Shown here: positions 1 to 11,165 of the stretch, piece by piece
Numbering within the stretch: the first letter of the stretch is position 1
Layout: each line of letters opens with the position of its first letter
Origin: Pterois miles
Lineage: Eukaryota > Chordata > Actinopteri > Perciformes > Scorpaenidae
Length of the DNA stretch: 64,000 nucleotides
Reading direction: 5' to 3'
Assembly: GCA_947000775.1 (NCBI GenBank)
Contig: CAMQGK010000242.1
Span: forward strand, 3,515,001-3,579,000
Notes under the pieces: generated by a model
Told to the model about the DNA's origin: nothing
Seen by the model: only the letters and a program-made list of their open reading frames with translations
The model's database searches: none
Program-made: the position numbers and the translations under genes

Positions 1-215
1 TCCTCGCATTCTTTCCAGTGTGCAAGTCTCCTCATGTTTTTGATACTCTGCCTGTTTTTTGACCACGTCTCTGCCTAGCGTTATTTTGGATTTGTTAGCC
101 TGCCTGTGATGGATTGATCAACTGTGTACCGACCCTTTTTCTGCCTGATTGAAGATTTTGTCAACTTTTACTTGCCTGCTCTCCGTGTCATGCGTTTGAG
201 TCCAACCCTGTTTAA
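1..215 (+). repeat. probable 3' part of a gypsy-type LTR, cut by the window edge
   Basis: The stretch is rich in repeated TGCCTG and TTTGGATTTG words, the style of the R/U5 part of many fish gypsy LTRs. No second copy, polypurine tract or target duplication is visible inside the window, so the family and exact end are unknown. This is recognition by style only. Confidence 0.3.
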
Positions 216-2689
216 CCAGTACCTCACATTTCTATACATTGCACTGGCTTTATATTTTATTATAACAGTCAAAGGACTTCTTAAACTAAATGTCCCTTAT
301 TTATATAATCTTGCATTAGTGTCCATAATCCATCTAAGCAATTATCTCTATACAGCCCCAGTCTGAGGCTCCTATTTGTACAAAGTCATTCAGCCAGTAA
401 TTCAAACAAAGAACAATTTGATTTCCTTACTTTCCAGTTCATACAATTATTATTTTCATGGAAAGGCATGCCAGTGTTATCAGGCAATGTGTTACTACAC
501 ATTTAACTCCCAATAGACACACTCCAGAACATGGTGATACGTCCACATTTAATGCTGAACATTTCTGACACCTTTACAAAATACTTTTATTTCTGGGCAG
601 TGCCATGAATTCATTTTATTCAGTTTCTGAATCTTCATCTGTTTACGTCAAACACATTTTGACAAATATTTTGTCTGTTGCATTATAGTGTCCCATTGTT
701 CTAATAGTAGGTGTTTTCCCAGATTGTGTTCCCATTGTAGTTTATCTTTGTCCATGCAGGGAGAAAGGCATACGTCTGTAAAGTCTGGATAGTGTGCCTC
801 CATTTGTTACAGTCTCTTTCAATTCATTATCTGTCTTTACCTGAGGCCAGTATTGTGCCTTGAGATATGAGTTTCTGCAATATATATATTTCAGATGTGG
901 ATGCAGAAAACACAAATCATTAAACTGGAAATTAGCTTTAAGCTCATTAAATCTCTCCTGCTTTACAATGCGTCCCTGTTCCTATTATGACTTTTCGACT
1001 CCTTATTAATAAAAGTCTTCCCTCCAGCAGTGAATAATGGGTTCTCCTATAATGGACATGAAGGCAACACTAATCCATTGATTGCACTATTCTTTCAGAT
1101 TATCTTTGCTACTTCACATGGAAAACTAATAATTGAGTTCATAATGGTTGTATTGACCTTTGTACAATACCACAAAGAAGGAAGTGATAGTTTTCTGTTG
1201 CAGCCACAACTGCCGACCTCACTTTTCATGATAGGCTGTTTCTGGCTGTATTACAATGTCCGCAGATTATTGTTTTAACTTTTTCTTCATGATACTTCCC
1301 CTTTTCTTCCCATGCAGAGTGGCCACCTGTTGGTCTTTTTTGTCCACTCAGTGGTGGTGAGGGAGATGATGCCATTTGAGAAAGTGATGGCAAGATAAAC
1401 CTGAAGGATTAACAGGTCGAGGATGAGGAGCGAATGTAGACAATGTGTGTGGATGTGAAAGTGTGAAGACCGTCTAAAGAAGTTCATCATCATAGTTGCA
1501 GTACAATATTTGTGTGTGTGTGTGTGTGTGTTGTTTTATGAAACGGTATATGTGTGTTCATCAGTTAAAGACAAATTTTCCACTGCTCCATATCTCACTG
1601 TTTTGGTTGCATCATCAGAGATCTGAAGGTATGAAGGATTGGGAGCACACTCAAAAGTCTTTTCTTTTCTCTCAATTTTCTCTCTTAATCATTCAGGTTT
1701 ACAGGATATTTGGGCAGAAGTGGACAACACTGCTTCCCTTCTTCTAGAACTAAAACGTACCAGAGGGCTTTCTGTGTATCTACTGGCTAATAACACTGTG
1801 ATTCCATCTATATTTCCTGTAAAGAAAAATGGAAAAGAGCAAACTTTTTAGACAAAGAAGCTGTGTCTACCAAAGCTTTCCTGAGGCAATCATATTTGTT
1901 TAATTCTTTGCAATGGGCGGCGTATTTCTGCTGTGCTACAAACAGCAGCAGCGTGATGAGGTGCTGAGCGTCTGATTGCAGAGAGCTTAAAAATGTTCAA
2001 GTTTGGGTAAAATGCTGCGCTTGTCACTGTCACTTTTTACATGGCTGTCCAATCACAGTGGAGAAGGGGCGGGACAAATTGACCAAACATCACATACTGT
2101 AATATACAGTAGGCTGCAAGTGCTTAACAACAACAACATGGGAGGAGAAATTATGGCAGGGTGGATGATCTTGAGAAATTATCAAGAGTACATTCGATTT
2201 TTAGAAATGATCCCACAGAAAAACCCAGCCCAGTGTTAACAACTCTTTTCCAATTAAAGTAGCTAGCAGCACTAGCTCCAAAAGTCCCTAAATCTAGCGA
2301 GACAGTTGGCAAGTCGACAGTTGACAGTTTCGCTCAAAAGATGCTCCCCCACAATTATTATTTCAAATATAAAGATATCATAATGAACATAAACAATGAA
2401 CTTTGCTATTGTAAGTACTCACAGCTTGAGTGCACAGGCAGAGTGCCCACAGATAGGCAGGCAGGTAGATAGAGAGACAGGCCGGTAGCCGTCCAATCAA
2501 TACATTTGGGCTGAATGAAATGATTGGACAGATTTAATACAGTCTTGTTACAGATACCAGTGCTTTTGATTTATTGATTGGTGTAAATTTCATCTAATAT
2601 AACACAAAAATGCTTCTAACATATTTACCAACCTTAACTTTAATAATGATAACAATATAATGATAATAGCGTTGTCTCTCCCTATGTGT
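216..2689. other. non-coding stretch, no gene recognised
   Basis: AT-rich DNA with only short open frames, none resembling a known protein. It contains a short (GT)n tract near 1511-1531. The part from about 1890 to 2330 has the look of degenerate repeat DNA, including a segment speaking of 'ctagcagcactagctcc', but I could not find a second copy in the window. Confidence 0.6.
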
Positions 2690-3218
2690 TTCAGCCTTCG
2701 TCCTTCCCTTTATCCAGAGCAAATATTCTATAGATGGTACATCTGTATCATGGCACAGATGCAACCAAAGTGTCTGAGCTGAAAAAGATGCTGTACCTCT
2801 AAAGCGGTCTCAGCTGGGCATTTTCAGCTGGGACATAAAGCTGTGGTGGACACTAAGTCAAAAGTTTCGTTTGGTTACACCTAGAAATGTGAGAGTTTAG
2901 AAGTGATGTTCTCACTTACAACCCAGACACACCAATCTGACATGAAGGAACTAGCTGTGATGAAGGCTGACTGTTGCACCGCCTCACATCGCCTTTTTCT
3001 TGGCCAAAAAATGGCACTTAAACACACTGCAAAGACTACAGCCAACGGCCAGTTAGCAAGTATAGGAGATTAACTAACTCTCCACACCAGCAGGTGGCGG
3101 TAGTTTGTATTCAATATTAAAAAAGGGAAACAGGAAGATGGATATACAAGCCGTTGTTATGATACAAACATGAAACAAAGCGGCATTTGCTGGCCATTTT
3201 CACACCACTCACTCACCA
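2690..3218. repeat. probable dispersed repeat interrupted by the chromovirus insertion
   Basis: This non-coding segment reads like a teleost dispersed repeat (recognised from general familiarity, not from a second copy in the window). It ends exactly at the 5-bp target duplication of the Ty3/gypsy element at 3219. The sequence resumes after 8489, so the LTR element probably landed in older repeat DNA. Confidence 0.3.
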
Positions 3219-3223
3219 CTTAG
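3219..3223. repeat. target-site duplication (left) of the Ty3/gypsy element
   Basis: The five bases CTTAG directly precede the left LTR and recur at 8485-8489 directly after the right LTR. A 5-bp duplication is typical of Ty3/gypsy integration, and it fixes the outer borders of the element. Confidence 0.9.
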
Positions 3224-3715
3224 TGTGAAGCACAAAGTGTGGACCCAAAAGCACAACCACGGAGACAGGAGGTTTAGTAAAAAAGTTTTACTTAAATAAA
3301 GAGGTTCGGTACACGGGAGGTCAGTAAAAATAGGAGACGAATCAAGACGTTAGGCTGAGGCGTAATCGAAAAAAGGCAGAGTAATAAACACTAGGAGGTA
3401 AACACAAAGGACGCGAGGACGCTTTCACTTAAGTACAAAGACGAACTGGCACAGAAGGATGGGGAAACACAGTTAAATACTAAAGAGGGGAGTGACTAAT
3501 TATGGACAGGTGAACAAATAGGGCTGGGGGACGATGATCAGACGAGGAGAGGGAGTCGGGAATCTCATTATTCAAAACGCGGAAGCACAGGAGGGCAGGA
3601 AGTGACGTGCTCTGAAACAAGAGGAAGAGTCAGACTACAAAATAAAACAGGAAATACAAACGCAAACGAACAAAAACACACAAGTATACAAACTTAAGAA
3701 TTGACTGACGTGACA
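3224..3715 (-). repeat. 3' LTR of the Ty3/gypsy element
   Basis: The 492-bp repeat starts TGTGAAG and ends GACGTGACA on the plus strand, so it carries the TG...CA ends usual for LTRs. It aligns along its whole length with 8068-8484 but is about 75 bp longer. It directly abuts the polypurine tract on its inner side. Confidence 0.93.
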
Positions 3716-3728
3716 GAACCCCCCTCCT
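3716..3728 (-). promoter_or_regulatory. polypurine tract
   Basis: Read on the minus strand this is AGGAGGGGGGTTC immediately before the LTR start TGTCACG. This is the RNase-H-resistant primer for plus-strand DNA synthesis in LTR elements. The same GGGGGGTTC-TGTCA junction recurs at about 26129-26142 on the plus strand, linking the two gypsy elements. Confidence 0.85.
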
Positions 3729-3796
3729 AGGGACGGCACCAGAAGTCCCAAAAGGGTTGGGGTGACGCCGGTGGAAGTTGTGAATCAGTTCAGGGT

Positions 3797-4354
3797 CTAC
3801 AATATCCTTAGTGGGTACCCAAGTCTCTCCTCCGGGCCATATCCCTCCCAGTCTACAAGATACTGGACCCCCCTTCCTCGACGGCGGGCAGCCAAGAGAC
3901 GCTTGACTGTAAATACAGGGCCACCGTCGAGGAATCGGGGGGGTGGTGGGGGTCTGGAGGCTGGGACCAGGCTGCTCTCTTTAACAGGCTTGACGCGGCT
4001 GACATGGAATGTGGGGTGCACGCGCATAGATCTGGGGAGTTGTAATTTGATGGCCACCGGGTTAATGATTTTAGAAATGGGGAACGGGCCGACAAATTTA
4101 GGAGCGAGTTTACGAGACTCAACTCTTAGTGGGAGATCCTTGGTGGAGAGCCACACACGCTGACCTGAGCGATAGGAGGGGGCAGGTGTTCGGCGCCGAT
4201 CGGAAGCCCTCTTCCACCTGTTGGTGCTTCGCAGCAACATTTGGCGAGCTCCCTCCAAACCCGGTGGCAACGGCGGATGAGCGCGTGAGCGGAGGGAACA
4301 GTCACTTCTTTCTCCACCTCTGGGAAAAGGGGAGGCTGGTAACCGTAGCAACAT
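3797..4354 (-). pseudogene. integrase C-terminus with GPY/F module and chromodomain
   Basis: An open 185-codon stretch ends inside the chromodomain. It shows the post-catalytic integrase region (a 'GQRVWLSTKDLP' strand), the GPY/F-like segment 'KFVGPFPI', the 'HPTFHVSRVKPV' motif that is characteristic of gypsy integrase ends, and then a chromodomain recognisable by 'YLVDWEGYGPEE'. The frame differs from that of the integrase core just upstream in the element (4302-4649), so a frameshift lies between about 4354 and 4302. The expected 'WVPAR' part of the chromodomain is altered. In chromoviruses the chromodomain binds modified histones and biases integration. Confidence 0.9.
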
Positions 4355-5178
4355 TGGAATGGGGAGAGACCTGAAGAAGAGAGGGCAGAGTGTTGTGAGC
4401 GTATTCGACCCAGATAAGATGTTTACTCCAGGTAGCCGGATTTTGAGAAACGAGGCATCTAAGCCCCGTTTCTAGCTCTTGATTTAAGCGCTCAGATTGT
4501 CCGTTAGACTGGGGGTGGTACCCGGAGGAGAGACTTACGGTAGCGCCAATCAGGGAGCAAAACTCCCGCCAGAATCGAGAGACAAACTGCGGACCCCGGT
4601 CAGACACCACGTCCCTGGGGAAACCATGGAGACGGAAAACGTTATGCAACAGAACCTCCGCCGTTTTTTGGCGGAGGGCAGTTTAGACAGGGGAATAAAG
4701 TGGACCATCTTAGAAAACCGATCAACAACTGTTAGAATGCTGGTATTACCCTCTGATGGGGGGAGTCCAGTAACAAAATCAAGGGCGATGTCTGACAGGG
4801 TCGGCTTGGCACGGGGAGAGGTTGAAGAAGACCCGGCGGAGCCTGATGTGACGACTTGCTCCTGGCACAGACAGGGCAAGCCGCCACATACTCCCCCACC
4901 TCCTTCTCGATGGAGGGCCACCAGAAACGCTGCCTGATGAAGGAGGCGGTTCTCCTGGTGCCCGGGTGACAGGTTAGTCGAGATGTGTGAGCCCAGTGAA
5001 TGACCTGCGGACGGAGTGAGACTGGGACAAATAACCGGTTAGGTGGACACCCGCTGGGTGCGGGAGTGTCCTTTAAAGCCTCCTTAACCCGATGTTCAAT
5101 GCTCATGTGACGGCCCCGATTACGCACGAGGGGGAACAATATAAGACGGTTCGTAGGGACTGGGTCTGGATCATGCAA
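4302..5178 (-). pseudogene. Ty3/gypsy integrase zinc-binding and catalytic core, frame-broken
   Basis: Three overlapping minus-strand frames make up the integrase. The first (5178-4732) carries an HHCC-type zinc domain with His residues in 'HWAH' and 'CHPG' and the pair 'CPVC'. The second (4921-4550) carries the first catalytic Asp in 'ALDFVTGLPPS' followed by 'VVDRFSKMVHFIPL'. The third (4649-4302) carries the second Asp in 'VVSDRGPQF' and the catalytic Glu in 'SNGQSERLNQELE'. All three acids of the D,D-35-E triad are therefore visible, but they lie in different frames. Integrase inserts the reverse-transcribed copy into the host chromosome. Confidence 0.92.
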
Positions 5179-5299
5179 CCGGGACAGGGAGTCTGGTTTG
5201 AGGTTCTTGGAGCTGGGCGGTATGACAACATGAAATTAAAGCGGTTGAAAAGAGGGACCACCTGGCCTGACGGGAGTTCAACCGCTTGGCCGACCTGAT

Positions 5300-5780
5300 G
5301 TATTCTAAATTCTTATGGTCGGTCCAAACCAAAACGGTTGATCACTCCCCTCAAGCCAGTGGCGCCACTCCTCCAACGCGGCCTTAACCGCTAGTAATTC
5401 ACGGTTGCCTATGTCGTAGTTTTGTTCCGCTGAAGATAACTTCCTGGACAGAAAAGCACAGGGGTGCAGTTTGTTATTTCAGCGGAGCGCTGGGACAGAA
5501 TGGCACCGATACCCGTATTGGAGGCGTCGACCTCCACCACAAACTGAGGTGCTGATCGGGTAGTGTAGGATCGGGGCGGAAGAGAAACTCTCCTCATTAT
5601 TGAATGCCTTGTCTGCCTGGGGCGTCCACACAAACCTGGTCTGTGGGGATGTTAGTGCATGGAGGGGTGCCGCGACGCTACTAAAGTTGCGAATGAATCT
5701 CCGGTAAAATTGGCGAACCCAGGAATCGCTGTACCAGTCTGCGATTAGAGGGGGTTGGCCAATCAGCAACAGCGCTAACC
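5300..5780 (-). pseudogene. gypsy RNase H region, broken
   Basis: The segment 'FVVEVDASNTGIGAILSQ' at about 5490-5545 is the start of a gypsy RNase H domain, with the first catalytic Asp in 'VDAS'. Just upstream in the element, 'RFVWTPQADKAF' is the usual RT-RNase H connector. The rest of RNase H towards 5300 is readable only in fragments. The domain degrades the RNA strand of the RNA-DNA hybrid. Confidence 0.82.
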
Positions 5781-6514
5781 TTAGAGGGTCCATTTGGATC
5801 CGATCAGGACCCACAATGAAACCGAGAAAAGAGAGACTGGGGACGTGAAACTCGCATTTTTCTGCTTTAACATACAGCTGGTGCACCAAGAGACGCTGCA
5901 AAACGCGGCGGACGTGACGCTCATGGGTCTGTGGTCTGGAGAAAAAATAAAATATATCGAGGTAGACAAAGACAAATTGATTTAACATATCCGCAGAACA
6001 TCGTTTACAAGGGCTTGAAAAACGGAGGTGATTTGTAAGGCCGAATGGCATGACCAAATATTCGTAGTGCCCGCTAGGAGTATTGAAGGCTGTTTTCCAC
6101 TCGTCCCCTCCCTCACGCGCACCAGGTGGTACGCGTTTTAAGGTCTAGTTTTGAGAAAACCCTGGCACCTTTTAACACCTCAAAAGCGGAAGAAATGAGA
6201 GGGAGGGGGTACCTGTTTTTACGGTTATTTCATTTAGCCCTCTGTAGTCAATGCAAGGTCGGAGGGATTTGTCCTTTTCTCTACAAAGAAAAAGCCCGCT
6301 CCAGAGGAGACGAGGATGGACGGATGATCCCCGCAGCAGGGAGGACTCGATGTCTCATCCATGGCTCTCCGTAGGGGCGGAGAGAGAGTAGAGACGTCCT
6401 TTGGAGGGGAAGGCAGGAAGAAGGTTGATGGCGAGTGTAGGGGCGGTGGCGAGGTAGTGAGGTGGCTCTTGCCTTATTGAAAACTTCACTGAGGTCATGA
6501 TAGCAGGCCGGCAC
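5780..6514 (-). pseudogene. gypsy reverse transcriptase, frame-broken
   Basis: The N-terminal part (6514-6281) shows 'YHDLSEVFNKARA' and 'AAGIIRPSSSP', both typical of gypsy Pol before the RT fingers. The core (6057-5780) shows 'VMPFGLTN', then 'FVFVYLD' and 'FLGFIVGPDRIQMDP'. The active-site box should read Y-x-D-D, but here the second Asp is lost and the text is garbled after 'YLD', consistent with a small indel. Several frames are needed to follow the domain. It would copy element RNA into DNA; as read, this copy is inactive. Confidence 0.9.
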
Positions 6515-6846
6515 GCCGGACAGGTCTGTGTGTTAGTGGAAGGCACAGGAGAGAGATGCTGGAGTGATGCTGTGATGCCCACCATCACGCTGGAGGCGCA
6601 GGCTGAGAGTCAGGAAGCTCCAGAGGTGAGAAGATGATGGAGAGGTTAGTGTACATTCCCTCCCCACCCCAAAATGTTACCAGAAGCCCAGTCAATATAT
6701 GGTTGGTTCTTAATGAGCCAAGGAAACTAGAATCAAAGGGTGAAGAGGGGAATTAAACACATGGAAGTAATGTTTCAGTGTGATTACCGGCCATGATCAG
6801 TTTCACAGGTTGAGTGCGGTGAGTAACTCGACCCAGTGGACGCCCG

Positions 6847-7177
6847 TCAATGCGTTGGCCTCCAGCACCTCAGGAGGGGAGTCTTCCGTAGGCCCAACGT
6901 GTTCACCAGTCTCCAGTCCATAAAGTTTTCATCGGCCCCGGAATCCACAGGACCGGATAGTGAGAGAGAGAGACGGTGAAACAGATGAACCTGAGTCAAA
7001 GGGCGAGAGGAGTACTTGGAAGAAGATGTTTGGCTCACCAGTGCCCTCTCTCTCACTGGCGAGCCCGATTTTTACCGGACATGAAGACAGAAAGTGACCC
7101 AGCTGACCACAATAGATGCATCTCCCCTCTTGGAGACGTCGGTGTCGCTCCTCCGGGGTCAGCTTGGCTCGGGCCAC
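6847..7177 (-). pseudogene. Gag CCHC zinc knuckle and aspartic protease region
   Basis: In one frame (7177-6929) the knuckle 'CIYCGQLGHFLSSC' fits C-x2-C-x4-H-x4-C, the RNA-binding module at the end of Gag. In another frame (7056-6847) the protease active-site region 'VDSGADENFMD' contains the DSGA motif with the catalytic Asp. The knuckle and protease being in different frames could be a natural or a damaged junction; other frame changes in the copy make damage likelier. Confidence 0.9.
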
Positions 7178-8051
7178 CTGATTGGCTCCTCTGGGGCACT
7201 AGGGGAGATGAGATACCGCTCACCTCAGAGGAGGAGGAGAACGCAGGCCAGTGGAGTCGAGCAGGTGGCCCCGTCGGTTCTGGAGGTTGAGGAGCCGCAC
7301 CCCTGCGTCTCTCCTTCTCCCTTTCCCATAGGCGGTTGTCGATTCGGATCGCCAGAGCGATGACCGAATCGGGATCAGGTGGAAGGTCCAGGGGCGCCAA
7401 CTGGTCCTTAACTGCGTGGATAAACATGAATGAAGGTGTAAGGAGAGATGCGTCGTTCCACCCGCTATCGGCGGCCAGCGTGCGAAACTCTATGGCGTAG
7501 TCTGTCACTCTCCTTTTCCCCTGCCGCAGGCTGACCAGTGCTCTTGCCGCCTCCCGTCCCGGTGTGGTGTGGTGAAAATTTTTGAGAGTCTCTGTGAAAA
7601 GTTTAAAGAAGCACACACCGGCGAATTGCGCGCCCACTCCGTGTAGCCCACGCCTCGGCTTGCCTGATAGATGGTAATTGAAAGAATCTTGTTTAGTGGG
7701 GAACTGAGCTGCCTGAAGTTAAAATGTAACTGATTGAATAAAAATGGACGGAGTTAGTGCTCGCGGAAAACGCTAGGTTTAGGAGGTGAGGAGAAGTGGG
7801 AAAAGGGGTGGGAGCGGTGGCGCTGGAGTGGGAGGAGGCGGCGGCAACCGTTCTCCGGTAAAGTGTAATAGGCTATTAGAGTTGCATCTGGGCTCCGAGT
7901 TGAATTCCTGTTCGCCGACAGAATTATAACTTCTCCTGATTGTCCGTAGAAGTTTCGCTAGTGCTGACGGCGGACAGTTGTTCCTCGTGGTGGCGAATCC
8001 TCACTCCATGAGATGGAGAGAGGAGAACCTGGTCCGGGTTGGCTGGGTCAT
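7053..8051 (-). pseudogene. Gag capsid region, frame-broken
   Basis: The open stretch 7637-7053 (about 194 codons) matches the retrotransposon Gag style: 'TTPGREAARALVSLRQGKR' and 'DYAIEFRTLAADSGWN' followed by 'LAIRIDNRLWERE'. An upstream part towards the 5' LTR reads as a heptad-like Gag N-terminus ('RHHEEQLSAVST') in other frames, and a possible first ATG lies at 8051, only 16 bases from the LTR. Gag would assemble the particle that encloses the element RNA. Confidence 0.85.
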
Positions 8052-8067
8052 ATTTGGCAGTTCGTAG

Positions 8068-8484
8068 TGAAGAAAAGTGTGGACCAAAAGCACAACACGG
8101 AGACAGGAGGTTTAGTCAAAAGTCTTTACTTAAATAAAGAGGTTCGGTACGGGAGGTCAGTAAAATAGGAGACGAATCAAGGTTGGCTGGGGTAATGAAA
8201 AAAGGAGAGTAATAAACACTGGAGGTAAAAAAAGGAGGGGACGCTTTCCTCTAAGTAAAGACGAACTGGAAGAAGGATGGGGAAACACAGTTTCTAAGAG
8301 GGGAGTGACTAATTGGAAGGTGAACAATAGGGTGGGGGACGATGATAGACGAGGAGAGGGAGTGGGAATCTTTCATTAAAAGCGGAAGAAGGAGGGAGGA
8401 AGGGGTTGAAAAAGAGGAAGGAGCTAAAAATAAAAAGGAATAAAACGCAAACGAACAAAGTAATAAGAATTGACTGACGTGACA
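8068..8484 (-). repeat. 5' LTR of the Ty3/gypsy element, shortened
   Basis: It aligns with the left LTR from TG at 8068 to GACA at 8484 but measures 417 bp against 492. The missing bases are many separate 1-6 base gaps, mostly CA, AC or C-containing, rather than one block. In element orientation this LTR would hold the promoter. Confidence 0.93.
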
Positions 8485-8489
8485 CTTAG
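8485..8489. repeat. target-site duplication (right) of the Ty3/gypsy element
   Basis: CTTAG follows the right LTR directly and matches 3219-3223. Confidence 0.9.
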
Positions 8490-10092
8490 CTTCATTCCAG
8501 ATGGCCATGTTGTCATGAAAATATCTGTTAGAATAATCAGATGGGATGGAGATGAACAGTGAGAAGATCCTTCTGCGTGTGGCCTCTTGACGTTACTTGT
8601 TGCCTGCTTTCCTCACTTCTGTTTCTTATCTTGTGCGCTGATCTGCTGCCGAGTCAACATGTTGACTCGTCCTCTGCCACGGCCAGAGCCCACGGTGTCG
8701 GATACATGGCAAAAACTAGGCTGACGCTCACAGATGGCTTCAACACTCGACCATCGGCGTAGCGTGTCAGGGCCTTTAGTTAGTTAGTAGCCTATGCTAC
8801 TGTACTAGATGTCTTACACATGCTTATGACTGAGAAAACATGCATGAAGGACACCTAAGAAAATTGTCTGTTTGACTGAAGACTAAAGCTCAAAGATAAG
8901 ACTGAACTTTATTTTGTGTCATTCATTGTAGGTCTCCTTCCAGCTCCGAGGCCATCTTGCTCATCCAGTAGTTCTCCGGTTCACGTGCACTTTGTCACAC
9001 TGAGTCACAGCCAAAGCCCATTTTTACTAAAGCTATTTTGCAATGCATTTACAAGAAGGCAATTTTTTAATATAAAGCTACTGACGTCAGTACGACGTTG
9101 TATCAGCACCTTAATAGATCAAGTGCTCCTTGTCTAAAACTAAGACACATTTCAGACACATTTCTGAGTAGACCTTAGTCATGTCTAAGAATGACAGATT
9201 TACATGAAAGGTGAATGCACTGCACAACTTTCTCCCGTCTGTCTGGCAACCTTTCTTATCATACTACAGTATAAGAAAGACAATCTCACAGACAATCCCC
9301 CCCTCTGAGTTTTTTGCCTATTCATCTCTACTGCCGGCAGTGGACAATTAAAGCCCCACTAATATCAGAAATACAGATAGTTACCGGGGAAAAAATTGGG
9401 GACTGTTATGGCAAAGGAGAGATACTGAGTGATAATGAAGTTGTGGCTATCAAAAATGAAACTCATAGATGATAAAGTAATGTGCTGGCCGGTTCAATGC
9501 ACATGCACACACACACATGCACTCATAAAGACAGATGGACAGACGCAGAGATAAAGTTGCTGCTATCTGAAATGTAATAAAACTGCAGTAAATGAGTCTA
9601 TTCTCAGCGTCAGGCTGAAGGCCATTGTGGCAGTAATAGCAGCTGTGGTGGTATAAGCCTGAAAGGAGAGATAATGACTTAGTAGTAATAATCTCTCCCA
9701 GCTCAAACAGATAAGGACCCCACTCTGTATGCTCTGAGTGTAATCTCACACCTAGACTTGTTATTTTGCTGTGGGAGGTTGCAGGTTCAACTCCCAAGTT
9801 GAGGTCTGGGTGTGATCTGTGAATGTGAAATACGCTCTCATCCTTTATTGAGTAACCTGAGACCCATAATCCCTCAAAATCAGCCAAAAGACTCTGAGGG
9901 GTCTGAGGGTCCTCACCCAGAAAAGAGAAGCATTTCAGAGACTGTTTCCTGCATTCTGGTGGCTTTCAAACAGTGAAAATAATAAAATAACAAATACACG
10001 GCAACAACATATTTATGTTAAACTTTTGATTTTACCTTTAACTCCCAGGAAAGAAAACTGAATAAGTTGTTTCTCTGTGAATCGGGCATAAA
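8490..10092. other. non-coding stretch, no gene recognised
   Basis: No protein similarity is visible. The first 290 bp, including the short palindromic segment around 8656-8670 (GTCAACATGTTGAC), may be the other half of the repeat interrupted by the gypsy element. A tRNA B-box-like word occurs near 9780 but lacks a partner A box. Confidence 0.55.
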
Positions 10093-10960
10093 CTACCGTA
10101 TTTTCAGGACCATAAGGGGCACCGAAATAAAAGGGGGAGTTTCAGTTATGTGTGTTAATAATTTAAATAAAAAATAAAAAAGGGGGAACGGAATAATGGG
10201 GGGGGGGAAGGAAAAAAAAAGGGGGAAAGGAAGAAAGGAAGTGTGTGTAAATAAAAAGAGAGGGGGCAAAACTGGTTTGTTGTGCTTTTTTGTTTTCGCT
10301 CTTGGTCATCAATCAAACATATGAAAAAGGGTAAAAAAGATAAATTGGATTTTAATATTCGTGGGGGGCAAAACTGGTGTACTCACTTTTATTTATTAAA
10401 AAATTTGCATCCTGCTTGACTATTTCACTTATTCCTCTTAGTGCGGAAACTAACTCTTCCCTTTAAGACACAACAGAGCCAGCAGAACTTTAGCCCAAGC
10501 ATCCACAATCCATTCACAAACTGTGGGGTAACTCGCCCGGGGCTGCCTCCCAGTCTTAGTGAAATTGTGGTCTCCATTTGTCATCCATCGCTCCCATGCG
10601 GCTTGAAGCTTTATTTTGGAAGGGCGGATCTCCCTGAGGTGTGGGGGTGGGAGTTTTTTTGTGAGGGCTCGGGGAATGACTGCAAGCTCAGTGTTCATTT
10701 GCTAGTTATTTCCAAAGTGTGACTCAGCGGGATGGCAAAAGTGAGCGGCACCTGGTCATGTTGTGATAGGTGGGCTGGATGTGTTGTGGAGATGTGTTGC
10801 TGCAGTAGGACTGGCCATCTGGCATACCATTCACTTTTAAAGTTCTGGTTTGTAGTCGTGTGGATGGAAAATGGCACCGTTTAAAAAGAAAGACAAGAGG
10901 CCCCGAAGTTCGTTCATCTTTAGCGTTGCTGCTTGCGTGGGACCGCGAAAGTTCTCCCAC
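10093..10960 (-). mobile_element. pogo-like DNA transposon remnant with catalytic core deleted
   Basis: At 10093 the terminal sequence TACCGTATTTTCAGGACCAT is the end motif of fish pogo-like elements. On the minus strand two transposase pieces are visible: 'VPLTFAIPLSHT' (about 10770-10730), which precedes the DDE core in this family, and 'ELAVIPRALTKKLPP' followed by 'WERWMTNGDHNFTKTGRQ' and 'ASYPTVCEWIVDAWAKV' (10690-10450), which follows it. Only about 30 bp separate the two, so the DDE core is missing. Sequence between 10120 and 10380 and between 10960 and 11165 is homopolymer-rich and hides the borders; the 5' terminal repeat was not found. It cannot be autonomous. Confidence 0.75.
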
Positions 10961-11165
10961 TCGCGCACGCTTTTAGGGTTTTTGGTGGGTTTTTGTGGGG
11001 TTTTGTTTATGAAATGAAGATGAATTTGGGGGATTAGTTGGGGGGTAAGTGGGGAAAAAAAAAAAAAAAAAAAAGGAAAGGGGGAAAAAAGGAAGGAAGA
11101 ATTTTTTTTAAATATTGAAAATTTAAAAAGAATTGGGGGGGGGGGGGGGGGATGGAATAATATTA
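10961..11165. repeat. purine-rich homopolymer stretch
   Basis: Long A and G runs (about 21 A near 11055 and about 15 G near 11136) and repeated GGGG words fill this part. Together with 10120-10380 it looks like low-accuracy sequence adjoining the pogo remnant rather than a defined repeat. Confidence 0.5.

Larger units (their letters stand above)
3224..8484 (-). mobile_element. Ty3/gypsy LTR retrotransposon, chromovirus type, near full length but defective
   Basis: This 5261-bp element is bounded by two related LTRs and a CTTAG duplication. On the minus strand the order is 5' LTR (8068-8484), gag, CCHC knuckle, protease, reverse transcriptase, RNase H, integrase, GPY/F module, chromodomain, polypurine tract and 3' LTR (3224-3715). 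RNase H before integrase is the Ty3/gypsy order, and the C-terminal chromodomain marks the chromovirus branch, where it is thought to steer integration to chromatin. Almost every domain boundary falls in a different frame, so the copy cannot make a full Gag-Pol. Some of these breaks may be sequencing errors, because the right LTR shows biased short deletions. No convincing tRNA primer-binding site was found next to the 5' LTR. Confidence 0.95.

Noticed and set aside
9748..9835. tRNA B-box-like word (GGTTCAACTCC) suggesting a SINE
   Set aside because: No A box at the expected distance and no second copy or tail in the window.
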